Shown: positions 24,743-33,478, counted from the first letter of the stretch. The stretch is DNA of 41,545 nucleotides from DATBVX01 sp035263105 (GCA_035263105.1 DATFRO010000069.1:1-41545); one strand, 5' to 3'. Numbers and translations are program-made. Notes: generated by a model not told the origin, from the letters alone.

Positions 24743-25012
24743 TTACTGCTGCGGAGGAGTCTCCGGCTGTGCAGGCTGAGCAGCCGCATCGGCAGGCGCC
24801 TGGGCAGCGGCATCGGCCGCCTGGCCCGCCGCATCAGCCGCCGCGCCAGCAGCCTGACCAGCTGCATCAGCCGCCTGACCAGCCGACGTCGCGGCAGCGT
24901 CAGCAGCCGGCTTGGCAGAGTCAGCAGCCTGGTCTGCAGCGCCGCCACCGCCACCGCAAGCGCTCAGCAGAAGCGCCGCAGCGAGGGCGCTAAGAGCAGA
25001 TTTGATCTTCAT
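24743..25012 (-). CDS. Alanine-rich small lipoprotein
   Basis: An 89-residue protein. The leader MKIKSALSALAAALLLSAC has a lipobox (LSAC) with lipid-bearing Cys19, so Lgt, LspA and the Lnt encoded here would process it. After CGGGGG the mature part is built almost only from Ala, Gln, Asp and Gly in near-repeats of AGQAADA, ending in a Pro-rich tail. It could form a long Ala-rich helix, but the composition gives no function. GGGG lies 7 bases before the ATG. It has its own upstream space and is separated from the acetyltransferase gene by hairpins. Confidence 0.8.
   Translation of the reverse strand: MKIKSALSALAAALLLSACGGGGGAADQAADSAKPAADAAATSAGQAADAAGQAAGAAADAAGQAADAAAQAPADAAAQPAQPETPPQQ
24773..24910. 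repeat. Degenerate tandem repeat encoding AGQAADA units
   Basis: Imperfect copies of GCATCAGCCGCCTG(A/G)CC-type units follow one another and encode the alanine-rich body of the lipoprotein. The copies differ at scattered third positions, suggesting old expansion by duplication. Confidence 0.65.
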
Positions 25013-25387
25013 CTCGTTACCCCGAAAGGATTGGAAAGGTTTAGGAAACAGCCGACAGAGGCAAACTAGTTTTGTCTCGTTAATTCACCTTATCGCGGCG
25101 GCGCATTCTAGAGTGTTTACCGGGGTTTTGAAACTGGAAGCCGGACGTTGTGTCGTCAGTTGGCGACGCAGCGAAGCGCGGTGAAAATCGCTGCGCGATA
25201 TTGTCAAGAAACGTGTCGCGCACGTCACGGGGCTATGCTGGAGCGGCGCAGTCGCAGCGAGCTTCGCCTGGCGCGACCGGTTGCATGAGTCGTGATCAGC
25301 GCGCGAGCCTGGAGCAACAAGCAATCGCGAAGCGGCGTCACCGAGCGCGCTCGATGAGTCACTAAATACAAGGTAATTCAACCAGTT
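25013..25387. other. Gene-free interval between the lipoprotein and pepQ
   Basis: About 375 bases between divergent genes. I see no convincing coding frame or RNA gene. It must hold both promoters. TAGAAT on the minus strand at about 25105-25110 is a possible -10 for the lipoprotein, and TAAATA just before 25370 is a possible -10 for pepQ; neither has a good -35. The right part is G+C-rich and the left part, near the lipoprotein, is A+T-richer. Confidence 0.5.
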
Positions 25388-26752
25388 ATGTCACCACCAG
25401 CATCACCGATCCAGGCACGGCAAGCATCGTTGGCTGCGCTTTTCGCAGCGCATCTGCAAGAGATGGGACGACGGAGCGAGCGCGCGCTGCAGGCAGCAGG
25501 CGCCGATCACCTCGTGATCTCGTCGGGCACACTCGCCATGCTCTTTCTCGACGATCAGTCGTATCCCTTCAAGGCGAATCCGCACTTCAAGGCCTGGGCG
25601 CCGATACTCGACAACCCGTACTGCTTCATCGTCCACACGCCGGGCTCGCAACCGACGTTGCTGTTTCACCAGCCGGAGGACTACTGGTACAAGCCGCCGG
25701 CGAAACCCACGGGCTTCTGGGTCGGGCACTTCGACCTGCGGCCGATCGCGGCCTTGCCGGATGCGCGTGCGCACCTGCCCGATCCTGCGCGCAGCGTATT
25801 CGTCGGTGAGCTGTGCGAGCCGATGACGACGTGGGGATTCGGCCAGGTCAATCCGCCGGCGCTGCTCGATCAGCTGCACTACGCGCGCGCGGCGAAGACG
25901 CCATACGAAATCGAGTGCATGCGACGTGCGTCGGCGCTGGCAGTGCACGGCCATCGTGCCGCGGAGCGCGCCTTCCGCGACGGTGAGTCGGAGTACGGCG
26001 CGCACATGGCCTACCTGCAGGCGTGCGCGCAGCGCGAAGAGGAGATGCCCTACAACAACATCGTGGCGTACAACCGCAACGGCGCGGTGCTGCACTACCA
26101 GTTCCTGGAGCGCGAGGCGCCGCCGGCCGGCGAGCGTCGTTCACTGCTCATCGATGCGGGCGCGCAGTACCACGGTTACGCGTGCGACATCACGCGAACC
26201 CATGCGGCGCAGCCGGGAGACTTCGCGAGCTTGATCGGCGCGATCGATCGCGCCCAGCAAGCATTGTGTGCCGCGGTGAAACCCGGCTTCGACTACCGCG
26301 AGCTGCAGCTGCTCGCGCACCGCGCGATGGCCGGCGTGTTGCGGGATGCCGAGGTGATCGCCCTCGCGCCGGATGCGGCGGTCGAGTCGGGGCTCAGCGC
26401 GGTGTTCTTCCCGCACGGCATCGGACATCTGCTCGGCCTGCAGGTGCACGACGTCGGCGGCTTCATGCGCGACGCCTCGGGCGCACGAATCGAGCCGCCG
26501 GCGGGCCATCCGTACCTGCGGCTCACTCGCAGGCTCGAGCCGGGATTTGCGGTCACGGTGGAACCGGGGATCTACTTCGTCGACTCGCTGCTCGACGCGG
26601 CGCGCAACGACGGTCACGCGCGCGCAATCAACTGGAAGCGCGTCGAGCAGCTGCGCCCCTATGGCGGGATTCGCGTCGAGGACGATGTCGTCGTCACGGC
26701 GGGTGGGCATGAGAATCTCACCCGGGATGCCTTCGCGGCGTTTCCAGGGTGA
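25388..26752 (+). CDS. pepQ: Xaa-Pro dipeptidase (PepQ type)
   Basis: A 454-residue M24 metallopeptidase that cleaves dipeptides with C-terminal proline; E. coli PepQ has 443 residues. All five metal ligands of the pita-bread fold are present: Asp256 (LIDAG), Asp267 (CDITRT), His343 (FFPHGIGH), Glu392 (VTVEPG) and Glu431 (GIRVEDD). The N-terminal domain contains YPFKANPHFKAW, typical of bacterial PepQ. It is cytoplasmic, with no signal peptide. It is a lone plus-strand gene converging on mscL; only a weak AAGG lies before the ATG. Confidence 0.94.
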   Translation: MSPPASPIQARQASLAALFAAHLQEMGRRSERALQAAGADHLVISSGTLAMLFLDDQSYPFKANPHFKAWAPILDNPYCFIVHTPGSQPTLLFHQPEDYWYKPPAKPTGFWVGHFDLRPIAALPDARAHLPDPARSVFVGELCEPMTTWGFGQVNPPALLDQLHYARAAKTPYEIECMRRASALAVHGHRAAERAFRDGESEYGAHMAYLQACAQREEEMPYNNIVAYNRNGAVLHYQFLEREAPPAGERRSLLIDAGAQYHGYACDITRTHAAQPGDFASLIGAIDRAQQALCAAVKPGFDYRELQLLAHRAMAGVLRDAEVIALAPDAAVESGLSAVFFPHGIGHLLGLQVHDVGGFMRDASGARIEPPAGHPYLRLTRRLEPGFAVTVEPGIYFVDSLLDAARNDGHARAINWKRVEQLRPYGGIRVEDDVVVTAGGHENLTRDAFAAFPG

Positions 26753-26788
26753 AGCTGCCGATCAGCCGCCGCGCGGCGCTCGCACCCC

Positions 26789-27187
26789 TCAGCGCGACTG
26801 CTTCGCGAGCAGATCGCGAATCTCGGTCAGCAGGACGACGTCCGCCGGCGTCGCGGGCGCTGCCGCCACCGCGGGCTTCTTGAGCGCGTTGATGCCGCGA
26901 ATGGCGAGGAACAGCACCATCGCGATGATCAGGAAATCGAACACCTTCTGCAGGAACGCGCCGTACTTCACCACCACCGGCTGACCCGTCGCGGGGTTGG
27001 TGCCGAGAGTGATCGCCAGGTCGGTGAAATTCACCCCGCCGATCGCCATGCCGAGCGGCGGCATCACGATGTCGCCCACCAGCGAAGATACGATCGCGCC
27101 GAAAGCCGCTCCGATGATGACGCCGACCGCCATGTCGACGACGTTGCCCTTCATGGCGAATTCTTTGAATTCAGATACGAAGCTCAT
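26789..27187 (-). CDS. mscL: Large-conductance mechanosensitive channel
   Basis: A 132-residue homopentameric channel that opens on hypo-osmotic shock. The amphipathic N-terminus SFVSEFKEFAMKGNVVDMAVGVIIGAAFGAIV leads into TM1; TM2 is the stretch VFDFLIIAMVLFLAI, and a C-terminal cytoplasmic helix is TEIRDLL. ATG 27187 with GGAGAG upstream gives the standard start. It lies downstream of the ribosomal alpha operon but behind that operon's terminator. Confidence 0.96.
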   Translation of the reverse strand: MSFVSEFKEFAMKGNVVDMAVGVIIGAAFGAIVSSLVGDIVMPPLGMAIGGVNFTDLAITLGTNPATGQPVVVKYGAFLQKVFDFLIIAMVLFLAIRGINALKKPAVAAAPATPADVVLLTEIRDLLAKQSR

Positions 27188-27294
27188 CGGTCTCTCCCCT
27201 GCCTGCATTGAAAGCCGACGGGTGCCGGCGGTGCGATGAGACTAACGGAGAGCGTGCAGCGCGGCTATTGCACGACCGGGCAAGGCCTCGAGAC

Positions 27295-27320
27295 AAAGAG
27301 GCCGGGGCAAGCCCGGCCTC
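27295..27320 (-). terminator. Terminator after rplQ
   Basis: On the minus strand GAGGCCGGG and CCCGGCCTC form a 9-bp stem with a 5-base loop followed by TTTGTCT, 26 bases beyond the rplQ stop. It is the natural end of the S10-spc-alpha transcript. A further GAGGCC downstream (27284-27289) could pair with the second arm instead. Confidence 0.75.
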
Positions 27321-27345
27321 ACAGACTCAAGCGGCTCGCGAAGTG

Positions 27346-27924
27346 CTACTTCTTCGCCTTCTTTTTGGCGGGCTTTGCCGTCGCCTTCTTCTTGGCCGCT
27401 TTCTTCTTCGGTGCCGGCTCCTGCGCCTCTTCCTCGGCGGCAGCCTTCTTGCTCTTGCGCCTGGGCTTCTCCTCGGCTGCGGCTGGCGCAGCTTCGGCCT
27501 TCGCCGGCTTCTTCGCCTTCTTCTCCGGCTTCTTCTCGGCCTCTTCGGCCGGCGCAGCCGCCTTCTCCGGCTGATCGACCAGCTGCATCAGCGCCATCGG
27601 CGCCGCATCGCCCGGACGGGGCAGCATGCGCAGGATCCGCGTGTAGCCACCCGGACGCGCCTGGTAGCGCGGCCCCAGCTCTGCGAACAGCTTCTCGACC
27701 AGCTGCTCGTCGCGCAGTTCGGCGAACGCGCGCCGGCGCGAAGCCATGCTGTCGCTCTTGCCGAGCGTGATCAGCGGCTCGACGACGCGCCGCAGCTCCT
27801 TCGCTTTCGGCAGCGTGGTGCGGATCGTTTCGTGGCGCAGGAGCGCAGCCGCCATGTTGCGCATCAGCGCATGGCGATGCGCGCTATTGCGGCTCAGCTG
27901 CCGGCCGGAGAGTTGGTGTCGCAT
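27346..27924 (-). CDS. rplQ: 50S ribosomal protein L17 with long Lys/Ala tail
   Basis: The first ~118 residues are ordinary L17 (MRHQLSGRQLSRNSAHRHALMRNM, TTLPKAKELRRVVEPLITL, GGYTRILRMLPRPGDAAPMA). E. coli L17 ends at 127, but this protein continues to 192 with a tail of Lys, Ala, Glu and Pro (for example EKKPEKKAKKPAKAEAAPAA and KKKAAKKKATAKPAKKKAKK) that resembles the basic tails of histone H1-like proteins. The tail is in frame up to the stop and uses the same codons as the core. It lies one base after the rpoA stop and is the last gene before the terminator. Confidence 0.96.
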   Translation of the reverse strand: MRHQLSGRQLSRNSAHRHALMRNMAAALLRHETIRTTLPKAKELRRVVEPLITLGKSDSMASRRRAFAELRDEQLVEKLFAELGPRYQARPGGYTRILRMLPRPGDAAPMALMQLVDQPEKAAAPAEEAEKKPEKKAKKPAKAEAAPAAAEEKPRRKSKKAAAEEEAQEPAPKKKAAKKKATAKPAKKKAKK

Positions 27925-27925
27925 G

Positions 27926-28930
27926 TCAGACGGTCTCGCGTTCTTCTTCGCGCTTCAGGCCCGCGGGCGGCCAGTTCTCGAGCCGCATGCCGAGGGTGAG
28001 CCCATGGCTCTCCAGCACTTCCTTGATCTCGGTGAGCGACTTCTTGCCCAGGTTCGGCGTACGCAGCAGCTCCACTTCCGTGCGCTGCACGAGGTCGCCG
28101 ATGTAGTGAATGTTCTCGGCCTTGAGGCAGTTCGCGCTGCGCACCGTGAGCTCGAGCTCGTCCACCGGACGCAGCAGGATCGGATCGAACTGCGCTTCAG
28201 AGGCCTTCGCGACCGCGTCTTCCTGGCCCTGCAGATCCACGAACACCGACAGCTGATCCTTGAGGATCGAGCCGGCGCGCCGGATCGCTTCCTCCGGATC
28301 GATCGTGCCGTTGGTCTCGATGTCGATGATCAGCTTGTCGAGGTCGGTGCGCTGTTCGACGCGCGCGGCTTCGACCGTGTAGGTCACGCGACGCACCGGC
28401 GAGAACGAGGCATCGAGCTGCAGGCGCCCGATCGGGCGGCTCTGCTCCTCGAACGCCGCGCGCTGCACTGCCGGGCGATAGCCGCGGCCACGCTCGACCT
28501 TGAGCGTCATGTTGAGTTCGCCGGCCTTGGTGAGGTTGGCGATCACCAGGTCCGGGTTCAGCACTTCGACGTCGTGGTCGGCGCTGATATCCCCCGCCGT
28601 GACGGGGCCCGGGCCCTTCTTGTGCAGGCGCACTTCCGCGATATCGCGCGAGTGCATGCGCAATGCGATCGACTTGAGGTTGAGGAGAATGTCCACGACA
28701 TCCTCCTGCACGCCCTCGATGCTCGTGTACTCGTGCAGCACGCCATCGATGTCGGCTTCCGTGATCGCGGAACCGGGCATCGACGACAACAGCACCCGGC
28801 GCAGCGCGTTGCCGAGGGTGTGGCCGAAACCACGCTCGAACGGCTCGATGACGACGCGCGCATGGCGCGCGGTCAGCGGCTGCACCTTGACGACTCTGGG
28901 CTTCAAAAACTCGGCGACAGATCCCTGCAT
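27926..28930 (-). CDS. rpoA: RNA polymerase subunit alpha
   Basis: A 334-residue alpha subunit. The N-terminal dimerisation domain includes VVIEPFERGFGHTLGNALRRVLLSSMPG; the C-terminal domain binds UP elements and activators and contains RSANCLKAENIHYIGDLVQRTE and LGKKSLTEIKEVLESHGL. Start ATG 28930 is preferred over a codon five positions earlier because of GGTGG upstream and the standard MQGSVAEFLKPR start. Confidence 0.98.
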   Translation of the reverse strand: MQGSVAEFLKPRVVKVQPLTARHARVVIEPFERGFGHTLGNALRRVLLSSMPGSAITEADIDGVLHEYTSIEGVQEDVVDILLNLKSIALRMHSRDIAEVRLHKKGPGPVTAGDISADHDVEVLNPDLVIANLTKAGELNMTLKVERGRGYRPAVQRAAFEEQSRPIGRLQLDASFSPVRRVTYTVEAARVEQRTDLDKLIIDIETNGTIDPEEAIRRAGSILKDQLSVFVDLQGQEDAVAKASEAQFDPILLRPVDELELTVRSANCLKAENIHYIGDLVQRTEVELLRTPNLGKKSLTEIKEVLESHGLTLGMRLENWPPAGLKREEERETV

Positions 28931-28953
28931 GGGTCCACCTTCCACTAGAACGA

Positions 28954-29577
28954 TTACTTCGAATACAACTCGACCACGAGACTCTCGTTGATGTCCGGGA
29001 GGATCTCGTCACGGTCGGGCACTGACTTCAGAACGCCAAACATCTTCTTGTCGTCCACCTCGACCCAGTCGGGGAACCCGACCTGGGAAGCGATCGCGAG
29101 CGCGGCGGCGACGCGTTGCTGCTTCTTCGCCTTCTCGCGCAGGCTGACCGTGTCTCCCGCCTTGCACTGGTAGGAGGGAATGTTCACCAGCTTGTCGTTC
29201 ACGGCGATCGCCTTGTGGTTGACCAGCTGGCGCGCTTCCGCACGGGTCGCCGCAAAACCCATCCGGTAGACGACGTTGTCGAGCCGCGTTTCCAGCAGCT
29301 GCAGCAGCGTCTCGCCGGTCGCGCCCGGGCGACCGGAAGCCCGCGTGTAGTAATTCGCGAACTGCCGCTCCAGCACGCCGTACATGCGGCGCAGCTTCTG
29401 CTTCTCGCGCAGCTGCAGGCCGTAGTCCGAGAGGCGCGTGCGGCGCTCGCCCTTGATGCCGCCCGGCGGCACTTCGAGCTTGCACTTCGACTCGAGCGGC
29501 TTGACGCCGCTCTTCAGGAACAGGTCCGTGCCCTCGCGACGCGAGAGCTTGCACTTGGGACCCAGGTAACGAGCCAT
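28954..29577 (-). CDS. rpsD: 30S ribosomal protein S4
   Basis: A 207-residue primary 16S rRNA-binding protein; E. coli S4 has 206. It shows the MARYLGPKCKLSRREGTDLF start and an S4 RNA-binding domain with RLDNVVYRMGFAATRAEARQLVNHKAI. In E. coli S4 represses its own operon, and its gene order in the alpha operon is kept here. Confidence 0.98.
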   Translation of the reverse strand: MARYLGPKCKLSRREGTDLFLKSGVKPLESKCKLEVPPGGIKGERRTRLSDYGLQLREKQKLRRMYGVLERQFANYYTRASGRPGATGETLLQLLETRLDNVVYRMGFAATRAEARQLVNHKAIAVNDKLVNIPSYQCKAGDTVSLREKAKKQQRVAAALAIASQVGFPDWVEVDDKKMFGVLKSVPDRDEILPDINESLVVELYSK

Positions 29578-29589
29578 GAACGACCTCGC

Positions 29590-30036
29590 TTAGACGCGCC
29601 GCTTCTTGGGCGGGCGGCAACCGTTATGGGGAATGGGAGTCACATCTTCAATGTGCGTGATCTTGAGGCCGCAGGCATTGAGCGCACGCACCGCGGACTC
29701 GCGACCCGGCCCCGGGCCCATCACCCGCACTTCGACATTCTTCACACCGTGCTCCTGCGCCGCAGTGCCCGCCTTCTCCGCCGCAACCTGCGCGGCGAAC
29801 GGCGTGCTCTTGCGTGAGCCGCGGAAGCCGCAGCCACCCGCAGTCGCCCAGGAGAGCGTGTTCCCTTGCCGGTCGGTGATGGTGATGATCGTGTTGTTGA
29901 AGGACGCGTGCACGTGCGCGATGCCCTCGAGCACGTTCTTGCGCACCTTCTTGCGCTGCTTGGCCGGTGCCGCCGCTGCGGCGCCGCCCTGCTGCTGCTT
30001 CTGTTCCTGCTTCTGTTCCTGTTTCTGCTCAGCCAT
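29590..30036 (-). CDS. rpsK: 30S ribosomal protein S11 with Gln/Lys/Glu N-terminal extension
   Basis: A 148-residue S11; residues from about 30 onward are typical (KVRKNVLEGIAHVHASFNNT, GGCGFRGSRKSTPFAAQ, PHNGCRPPKKRRV). The first ~25 residues are an extra segment of EQKQ units followed by GGAAAAAPAK, making it 19 residues longer than E. coli S11. There is no later Met at the usual start, so the extension is probably real. The EQKQ part is encoded by a 12-bp tandem repeat (29995-30030). Confidence 0.97.
   Translation of the reverse strand: MAEQKQEQKQEQKQQQGGAAAAAPAKQRKKVRKNVLEGIAHVHASFNNTIITITDRQGNTLSWATAGGCGFRGSRKSTPFAAQVAAEKAGTAAQEHGVKNVEVRVMGPGPGRESAVRALNACGLKITHIEDVTPIPHNGCRPPKKRRV
29995..30030. 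repeat. Three 12-bp tandem units at the 5' end of rpsK
   Basis: Three copies of CTGCTTCTGTTC (the last with two changes) encode the EQKQ repeats of the S11 extension. Copy changes would keep the reading frame. Confidence 0.85.
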
Positions 30037-30044
30037 ACAGCCTC

Positions 30045-30425
<381 letters not shown>

Positions 30426-30435
30426 ATGTCCTCGC

Positions 30436-30549
30436 TCAACCCTGTCTTTGCTTGTGGCGCGGGTCGGTGCAGATGATGTAGACCACACCGCGACGGCGCA
30501 CGACCTTGCAGTTCTTGCAGATCTTCTTGACTGACGGCCTGACCTTCAT
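30436..30549 (-). CDS. rpmJ: 50S ribosomal protein L36
   Basis: A 37-residue protein, MKVRPSVKKICKNCKVVRRR at its start, ending RHKQRQG. The zinc ligands Cys11, Cys14, Cys27 and His32 are all present, so it is the zinc-binding form. It lies between secY and rpsM, the conserved place for the first gene of the alpha operon. Confidence 0.97.
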   Translation of the reverse strand: MKVRPSVKKICKNCKVVRRRGVVYIICTDPRHKQRQG

Positions 30550-30569
30550 GTCGTTACTCCACTCTCAGG

Positions 30570-31916
30570 TCACGGGGTGCGCCCGTAACCTCGCAAATTC
30601 GCTTTCTTCATCAGCCCTTCGTACTGGTGCGACATCAGGTGCGCCTGCAGCTGCGCCATGAAGTCCATCACCACCACCACCACGATCAGCAGGCTCGTGC
30701 CGCCGAACTGGAAGGGCACGCTGCCGTAGGAATTGAGCATCTCGGGCAGCACGCACACCGCGGTCACGTACAACGCGCCCCACATCGTCAGTCGCGTGAG
30801 CACCTTGTCGACGTACTCTGCGGTCTGCTGTCCCGGACGAATACCGGGAATGAAGGCACCCGACTTCTTGAGGTTGTCCGCCGTCTCACGCGCGTTGAAC
30901 ACCAGCGCCGTGTAGAAGAAACAGAAGAAGATGATCAGCGCCGCGTAGAACACCAGGTGGATGGGCTGGCCGTAGCCGAGCGTCGCCGAGAGCTGCTGCA
31001 GCACGCTCTGCACCGCGGAGGGCGAGTCGCTGGTGCCGAAGAAGCTCGCCATCGTCGCCGGGAACAGCAGCAACGAGGAGGCAAAAATCGGTGGGATCAC
31101 GCCCGACATGTTGAGCTTGAACGGCAGGTGGCTGCTCTGGCCCGCGTACATGCGCCGGCCCACCTGGCGTTTCGCGTAATTGACCGCGATGCGCCGCTGG
31201 GCACGCTCCACGAACACGCAGAACGTGGTCACGCCGATGATCACGATCAGCAGCACCAGCACGAACGCGGGATTCATTTCGCCCGACTGCACCTGCTGCA
31301 GCGTATTGGCGATCGCATTCGGCAGGCCCGCGACGATGCCCGCCATGATGATCATCGAAATACCGTTGCCGACACCGCGCTCGGTGATCTGCTCGCCGAG
31401 CCACATCAGGAACATGGTCCCCGTGGTCATGGTGACCGTCGCCGTGAACAGGAACTGCGGGCCGGGCGCGATCGCCATGCCGCCGTTCTGCAGAGCCACC
31501 GCCGCGCCGAAGCTCTGGAACAGCGCGAGCGCCACCGTGCCGTAGCGCGTGTACTGCGTGATCTTGCGCCGGCCGGACTCGCCTTCTTTCTTGAGTGCGG
31601 TCAATGACGGCACCACGACCGTCATCATCTGCACGATGATCGACGCCGAAATGTACGGCATCACGTTCATCGCGAAGATGCTGAAGCGGCGCAGCGCGCC
31701 GCCCGAGAACATGTTGAAGACGCCGAGGATCGTGCCCGCCTGGTCCTCGAAGAAACGCGCCAACGCCGCCGGATCGATGCCGGGCACCGGGATGAAGGTC
31801 CCGATGCGGTACACGATCAGCGCACCGATCAGGAACAGCAGCCGGCGACGCATGTCGGTAAGACGCGTCGCTTCGCTGAACGCTGCAGCCGGATTGTTGG
31901 TGACGGGGTTGGCCAT
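30570..31916 (-). CDS. secY: Protein translocase subunit SecY
   Basis: A 448-residue, ten-helix channel of the SecYEG translocon. Characteristic parts are the FIPVPGID plug region, the cytosolic loop TALKKEGESGRRKITQYTRYGT and the late GIRPGQQTAEYVDKVLTRLT loop for SecA and ribosome contact. It lies between rplO and rpmJ as in most bacteria. Confidence 0.98.
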   Translation of the reverse strand: MANPVTNNPAAAFSEATRLTDMRRRLLFLIGALIVYRIGTFIPVPGIDPAALARFFEDQAGTILGVFNMFSGGALRRFSIFAMNVMPYISASIIVQMMTVVVPSLTALKKEGESGRRKITQYTRYGTVALALFQSFGAAVALQNGGMAIAPGPQFLFTATVTMTTGTMFLMWLGEQITERGVGNGISMIIMAGIVAGLPNAIANTLQQVQSGEMNPAFVLVLLIVIIGVTTFCVFVERAQRRIAVNYAKRQVGRRMYAGQSSHLPFKLNMSGVIPPIFASSLLLFPATMASFFGTSDSPSAVQSVLQQLSATLGYGQPIHLVFYAALIIFFCFFYTALVFNARETADNLKKSGAFIPGIRPGQQTAEYVDKVLTRLTMWGALYVTAVCVLPEMLNSYGSVPFQFGGTSLLIVVVVVMDFMAQLQAHLMSHQYEGLMKKANLRGYGRTP

Positions 31917-31928
31917 GGAAGCTTTGAA

Positions 31929-32363
31929 TCAGTCCTCGATCTTGCCGCCGGCGGCCTCGATTGCCGCGCGCGCGCCCTTGGTCGCGGCCACGCCTTTGAG
32001 CGTGACTGCCTTCTTGAGTTCGCCCGACTGGATGACCTTCGCGCGCTCGGTATGAACGGGGACGATCTTCGCGTCGATCAGCGCCTTGAGGTCGATGAGG
32101 CCGTCCTTCAGCGCTTCAAGGTCGCTCAGGCGCACTTCCGCGCGCGTCGCCTTGATCGCCGAGCGGAAGCCGGTCTTGGGGAGCCGGCGCTGCAGCGGCA
32201 TCTGGCCGCCTTCGAAACCCACCTTGTGGTAGCCGCCCTTGCGGGCACGCTGGCCCTTCACACCGCGACCGCAGGTCTTGCCCTGTCCGGCCGAGGCGCC
32301 GCGACCGACGCGCAGCCGCGCGCGCTTGGCACCCGGGGCTGGCTTGATTGTGTTGAGACGCAT
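31929..32363 (-). CDS. rplO: 50S ribosomal protein L15
   Basis: A 144-residue, late-assembling large-subunit protein. It starts MRLNTIKPAPGAKRARLRVG and has the Gly/Arg-rich GKTCGRGVKGQRARKG extension. ATG 32363 is chosen because GGA lies 9 bases upstream and it matches the family start; an ATG three codons earlier (32372) has GGA immediately before it, too close to serve. Confidence 0.97.
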   Translation of the reverse strand: MRLNTIKPAPGAKRARLRVGRGASAGQGKTCGRGVKGQRARKGGYHKVGFEGGQMPLQRRLPKTGFRSAIKATRAEVRLSDLEALKDGLIDLKALIDAKIVPVHTERAKVIQSGELKKAVTLKGVAATKGARAAIEAAGGKIED

Positions 32364-32394
32364 CGCTTGCATTCCGTATCTGTCGTTAGCCGGA

Positions 32395-32583
32395 TTACTG
32401 GCGGTCAACCTTCACCAGGTGCTTCGCCGTTTCGATCATGCCGCGGTTCTGCGGCGTGTCCTTGACCAGCACCGTGTGGTGCAGGCGCCGCAGGCCGAGG
32501 CCACGCACCGAGGCGGCGATATTGCGCAACTGCCCCGCGGTGCTGCGGATCAATGTCACTTTCAACGAGCTCGCCTCGCTCAT
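32395..32583 (-). CDS. rpmD: 50S ribosomal protein L30
   Basis: A 62-residue protein starting MSEASSLKVTLIRSTAGQ, with LGLRRLHHTVLVKDTPQNRGM in the middle. ATG 32583 overlaps the rpsE stop as ATGA, so the two are coupled. Confidence 0.97.
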   Translation of the reverse strand: MSEASSLKVTLIRSTAGQLRNIAASVRGLGLRRLHHTVLVKDTPQNRGMIETAKHLVKVDRQ

Positions 32584-33095
32584 GCGCCGGCTCCGAGAAT
32601 CTCTTCGACCGACTTGCCGCGCTTGGCGGCGATGTCTTCCGGCGAGCGCACGCTCGCGAGTGCCTTCATGGTCGCGCGCACCACGTTGATCGGGTTGCGC
32701 GAGCCGTAGCTCTTGGCGAGCACGTTGCGCACGCCGGCGCACTCGAACACCGCGCGCATGCCGCCGCCCGCGATCACGCCGGTGCCGTCCGCGGCGGGCT
32801 GCATGTACACGCGCGTCGTGCCGTGCGCCCCCTTCACCGCGTAGTGCAGCGTGTCGTTGCGCAGGCTCACATTGATCATGTTCTTGCGCGCCTGCTGCAT
32901 CGCCTTGGAGATGGCGACCGGTACTTCGCGCGCCTTGCCATAACCGAAGCCGACGCGGCCCGAGCCGTCGCCGACCACGGTGAGCGCGGTGAAACCGAAC
33001 TGGCGCCCGCCCTTGACGACCTTGGCAACGCGGTTGACGGCTACGAGCTTCTCGAGCAGTTCATCGCCGGTTGCGGGTTTTTCGACTCTGGCCAT
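32580..33095 (-). CDS. rpsE: 30S ribosomal protein S5
   Basis: A 171-residue protein of translational accuracy and the mRNA entry helicase site. The dsRNA-binding-like domain has LVAVNRVAKVVKGGRQFGF, and the spectinomycin-contact loop follows it. The C-terminal domain has VIAGGGMRAVFECAGVRNVL. Confidence 0.98.
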   Translation of the reverse strand: MARVEKPATGDELLEKLVAVNRVAKVVKGGRQFGFTALTVVGDGSGRVGFGYGKAREVPVAISKAMQQARKNMINVSLRNDTLHYAVKGAHGTTRVYMQPAADGTGVIAGGGMRAVFECAGVRNVLAKSYGSRNPINVVRATMKALASVRSPEDIAAKRGKSVEEILGAGA

Positions 33096-33108
33096 TTTGA
33101 GTCCTGTC

Positions 33109-33468
33109 CTAGAATTTCAGACCGTTTTCACGCGCGGCATCGGCAAGCGCCTTGACGCGACCGTGGAACTTGAAACCGGAGCGGTCGAACGCGACCTGCT
33201 CGATGCCCGCCGCCTTGGCGCGCTCGGCGATTGCCTTGCCCACCGCCTTCGCCGCATCGACGTTGCCGGTGCCCTTCAGGCCCTGGCGCACGCCTTCCTG
33301 CACTGTCGAAGCAGAAGCGAGCACGTGCCCGCCATCGGCCGCGATGATCTGTGCGTAGATGTGCTGCGGCGTGCGATGCACGCTCAGCCGTGCCACGCGC
33401 AGCTCGCGGATCTTGGCGCGGGTACGCACCGCGCGGCGCAATCTCTGTGCTTTCTTGCCGTCGCTCAT
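33109..33468 (-). CDS. rplR: 50S ribosomal protein L18
   Basis: A 119-residue 5S rRNA-binding protein with RLSVHRTPQHIYAQII and the end FDRSGFKFHGRVKALADAAR, both typical of L18. Confidence 0.98.
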   Translation of the reverse strand: MSDGKKAQRLRRAVRTRAKIRELRVARLSVHRTPQHIYAQIIAADGGHVLASASTVQEGVRQGLKGTGNVDAAKAVGKAIAERAKAAGIEQVAFDRSGFKFHGRVKALADAARENGLKF

Positions 33469-33478
33469 GTTCAGCCCA

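Noticed and set aside
27746..28948. A 400-codon plus-strand open frame opposite rpoA
   Set aside because: rpoA is unmistakable on the other strand; the plus-strand frame has no family features and no ribosome site.
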